Shown piece after piece: positions 50,277 to 52,202 of a DNA stretch of 52,202 nucleotides; position 1 is the first letter of the stretch, and every line of letters starts with the position of its first letter. The position numbers and the translations under genes are program-made. Source of the DNA: Lachnospiraceae bacterium UBA5899 (lineage in GTDB: Bacteria; Bacillota; Clostridia; Lachnospirales; Lachnospiraceae); NCBI GenBank assembly GCA_002432425.1, contig DJEL01000048.1, positions 1 to 52,202 of the forward strand. Direction: 5' to 3'. The notes beneath the pieces were generated by a model. That model worked only from the letters and a program-made list of their open reading frames with translations, made no database searches and was not told the origin of the DNA.

Positions 50277-51139
50277 TAGTTATACCTCCTTTTTTCCATG
50301 GACTGAACGGACAGGAATAAAAAGAAAATAATCACTGTCGCATAAAAAACAAGGGAGGTGATGTCAAAAACACCGTTCACAAATACATAAAAACGCTCAA
50401 ACAAAGACAGCTTTGCCATGATGGCGGGAAGCAGTCCTTCAAATAGGGAACTCTTTGCTGCGTATGCCACTGCCATGACAAAAACTCCCGCAATTCCGAG
50501 TCCCCATGCCAGATAATCCGCTTTGGTAAGGACGTAAACCAGTACCGCTATCAAAATCCAGATAACGCACATGGCGATTAGGGAGCCCAGCGCCGTGGAC
50601 GACACATATTCCGCCAGCGTCACGCTGAAATAATTAAACAGAAGAACCGGAATGGCAATGCCTGCCGCAAATCCCTGGTTTTCCGTCAGGGACGAAAGAA
50701 ACATACCGATGGCAATCAGTGCCGCACCCATAACAAAAAAGGCAAACAGAGAACCGTAGGATGTCAGAAGATACACCTCTCCGAACTGTGCAAAAATCAG
50801 AGGATACAGGGAAATAATTGCCACGGGAATTAAGAAAATCACCAGAAGCGCCAGATACTTACCCATGATAATCTGAAATGTGGTAATCGGCAGCGCATAT
50901 AAAAGCTGGTCCGTTTTCTGTTTCTTTTCCTCGGAAATAACCCGCATGGTGAGCACCGGTACAATGACCGTCATGCCGATGCAGACAAACGAAAGTACAT
51001 ATTCAAAATTTGCCACTGCCGACTGGATATTGTAAAGCATTGCCCCGATACCCACAAAAATCAGTAAAAAGGCGCAGAACAGATACACCGACAGGGAATG
51101 AAAATAATTTTGCAGTTCATGTTTCCATACAGCTATCAT
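50276..51139 (-). CDS. ABC-2 type permease (GldF-like)
   Basis: A 287-aa protein with six TM helices: IAVWKHELQNYFHSLSVYLFCAFLLIF at the N terminus, VPVLTMRVISEEKKQKTDQLLYALPIT (cytoplasmic coupling segment), and a C-terminal GVFDITSLVFYATVIIFFLFLSVQSMEKRR. It pairs with the ATPase upstream (4-bp overlap) and the GldG-like protein downstream (1-bp overlap). Transport substrate unknown. Confidence 0.88.
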   Translation of the reverse strand: MIAVWKHELQNYFHSLSVYLFCAFLLIFVGIGAMLYNIQSAVANFEYVLSFVCIGMTVIVPVLTMRVISEEKKQKTDQLLYALPITTFQIIMGKYLALLVIFLIPVAIISLYPLIFAQFGEVYLLTSYGSLFAFFVMGAALIAIGMFLSSLTENQGFAAGIAIPVLLFNYFSVTLAEYVSSTALGSLIAMCVIWILIAVLVYVLTKADYLAWGLGIAGVFVMAVAYAAKSSLFEGLLPAIMAKLSLFERFYVFVNGVFDITSLVFYATVIIFFLFLSVQSMEKRRYN

Positions 51140-52086
51140 GCTTCTTTTTCCTCACTTTCCGTCAACTCTAAGAATACATCTTCCAGGTTGGCTTTCTTGG
51201 ATGTCATCTCAAAAATGGGAAGCTTTTGTTCCGCAAAAGCAAGGAACAGCTTACAGCACACGCTGCGGATGTCTTTTTCCTCCGTCTTAAGGTGCAGGCT
51301 TACGGACTCCGCGTCTTCTTCCATGCACTCCCGGTCCGTAATCTCCTCCATGCCGTCAAGGACAGCCGCTGCCGCTTCTTTTCCCGCACACACCCTGATA
51401 TCAATGCCGTTTGTACGGGTCAGTTCTTTTTCCAGATTGTCCGGCGTATCGAACGCAATCAGCGTGCCCTTTGCGATAATCAGAACCTTTTCGCAGATGG
51501 CCTGCACTTCGGAAAGAATGTGGGAGCTGAAGATAACCGTATGGGTTTCGCCCAGCTTTTTAATCAGATCCCGGATTTCAATAATCTGGATGGGGTCAAG
51601 ACCCACGGTAGGCTCATCCAGAATAATGACCTTGGGATTTCCGAGCAGCGCCTGTGCAATGCCCACACGCTGTTTATATCCTTTGGAAAGGGAAGAAATC
51701 AGCCGGTTTTTCACAGGCTCAATGCCTGCCTGTTCCATGACCTCTTCTATCTGTTTTACCAGTTCTTCTCCCTTAAGTCCTTTGGCTTCGCCTACAAAAG
51801 TAAGGTACTCAAGCGGAGTTTCATTCATATAAAGGGGCGGCTGTTCCGGCAGATAGCCAATCAGCTTTTTCGCCTTTTCCGGCTCGTTTAAGATGTTATA
51901 GCCGCCAATCGTTACCGTGCCCTCCGTGGGAGAAAGGCAGCCGGTCATAATGTTCATGGTTGTGGATTTGCCCGCACCGTTGGGACCTAAAAATCCGTAT
52001 ACATGTCCCTCTTCAATGGTGAAGCTCAAATCGTTTACCGCCATGAAATTTCCGTAGTATTTTGTCAAATGTTCAACCTGTATCAT
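51136..52086 (-). CDS. ABC transporter ATPase (GldA-like)
   Basis: A 316-aa ATPase: Walker A GFLGPNGAGKST, Q-loop YLPEQPPLY, signature SLSKGYKQRVGIAQAL (LSKGYKQ in place of LSGGQ, as in GldA/NatA-like proteins), Walker B VIILDEPTVGLD, H-loop IFSSHIL. The C-terminal ~90 residues form an accessory domain. The start is ATG 52086 with AGGAGG 5 nt upstream, shorter than the maximal frame. First gene of the four-gene operon. Confidence 0.93.
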   Translation of the reverse strand: MIQVEHLTKYYGNFMAVNDLSFTIEEGHVYGFLGPNGAGKSTTMNIMTGCLSPTEGTVTIGGYNILNEPEKAKKLIGYLPEQPPLYMNETPLEYLTFVGEAKGLKGEELVKQIEEVMEQAGIEPVKNRLISSLSKGYKQRVGIAQALLGNPKVIILDEPTVGLDPIQIIEIRDLIKKLGETHTVIFSSHILSEVQAICEKVLIIAKGTLIAFDTPDNLEKELTRTNGIDIRVCAGKEAAAAVLDGMEEITDRECMEEDAESVSLHLKTEEKDIRSVCCKLFLAFAEQKLPIFEMTSKKANLEDVFLELTESEEKEA

Positions 52087-52122
52087 AGTTCCTCCTGTTC
52101 CGGAAATTTGTTCCATTGGGAC

Positions 52123-52154
52123 ATTATAAAAAACGAACCTGAAACGAACCTGAA
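52123..52154 (-). promoter_or_regulatory. Promoter region of the Gld-type operon with tandem 11-bp repeat
   Basis: TATAAT (52128-52123) lies 37 bp before the ATPase start. Immediately upstream, two exact 11-bp copies of ACGAACCTGAA (plus strand, 52133-52143 and 52144-52154) sit in tandem where the -35 would be. One helical turn apart, they look like paired activator sites substituting for a weak -35. Confidence 0.5.
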
Positions 52155-52202
52155 AAATTCTGTGAGGAAACTATGAACTTAAAAGGGGCTGTCGCATTAG
52201 CA
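52155..52202. other. Right edge, unassigned
   Basis: Nothing codes here. AAAAGGGGCTGTCGCATTAGCA at the very end looks like one arm of a terminator similar to the GAGGCTGTCG hairpin at 41510, cut by the window boundary. Confidence 0.3.

Overview
The window reads as a chromosomal segment of an anaerobic, low-to-mid GC Clostridia, most likely a gut Lachnospiraceae. Evidence: an alpha/beta-type small acid-soluble spore protein, a class III (glycyl radical) ribonucleotide reductase with no aerobic counterpart, DUF4364/DUF4250/DUF1540 proteins, a BMP-type nucleoside ABC transporter, and strong AGGAGG-type ribosome binding sites. I see no rRNA, tRNA, CRISPR array, insertion sequence or prophage. The first ~28 kb is almost entirely on the minus strand; after ~28.4 kb both strands are used.

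Layout, left to right. 0-4.3 kb (-): a guanidine-I (ykkC) riboswitch with its own terminator in front of a translationally coupled pair of SMR exporters; thioredoxin reductase; an anaerobic ribonucleotide reductase carrying a C-terminal glutaredoxin-like domain behind an NrdR-box palindrome. The left ~2.6 kb has different codon use (GAG/GCG/CTC-rich) from the rest, with the change inside nrdD, so it may be recombined or an assembly chimera. 4.3-11.1 kb (-): a TPR lipoprotein; then TetR regulator, DUF308 membrane protein, MMPL/RND permease and a secreted coiled-coil protein. 11.1-13.4 kb (-): a membrane HD-GYP protein with an extracellular CBM2-like domain, a DUF1540 protein and a SEC-C protein. 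13.5-19.4 kb: a complete BMP-family nucleoside ABC transporter (-), divergent from xanthine phosphoribosyltransferase (+), together a purine salvage module. 19.5-21.6 kb (-): ECF sigma factor, anti-sigma-like protein, and a response regulator with a degenerate receiver. 21.6-28.3 kb (-): VanZ, truA, AI-2E family, engB, clpX, clpP, then rplT-rpmI-infC with a long leader and an ATT start for infC.

28.4-33 kb (+): a promoter and strong SD in front of a small ORF that stops in frame at codon 10; a noncoding segment bracketed by a perfect 14-bp inverted repeat and containing a 14-nt perfect complement to the 3' region of 16S rRNA; a stand-alone reverse transcriptase (YSDD) that probably starts at TTG; then malic enzyme, a radical SAM protein and DUF4364. 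The RT unit is the best candidate for an undescribed system. 33-39.7 kb (-): fused MFS/spermidine-synthase-like protein, rarA, polysaccharide deacetylase, a 57-aa DUF4250 gene and clpB. 39.8-41.5 kb (+): AGCS symporter and SASP. 41.6-44.7 kb (-): aspartokinase, homoserine dehydrogenase and an ACT-domain protein, i.e. the entry to Thr/Met synthesis. 45-46.2 kb (+): a decaying collagen-like gene and an SprA-like putative metalloprotease. 46.3-52.1 kb (-): a NERD-domain protein and a four-gene Gld-type ABC operon (ATPase, permease, auxiliary protein, DUF4340).

All calls are from reading the sequence; no database search was run.
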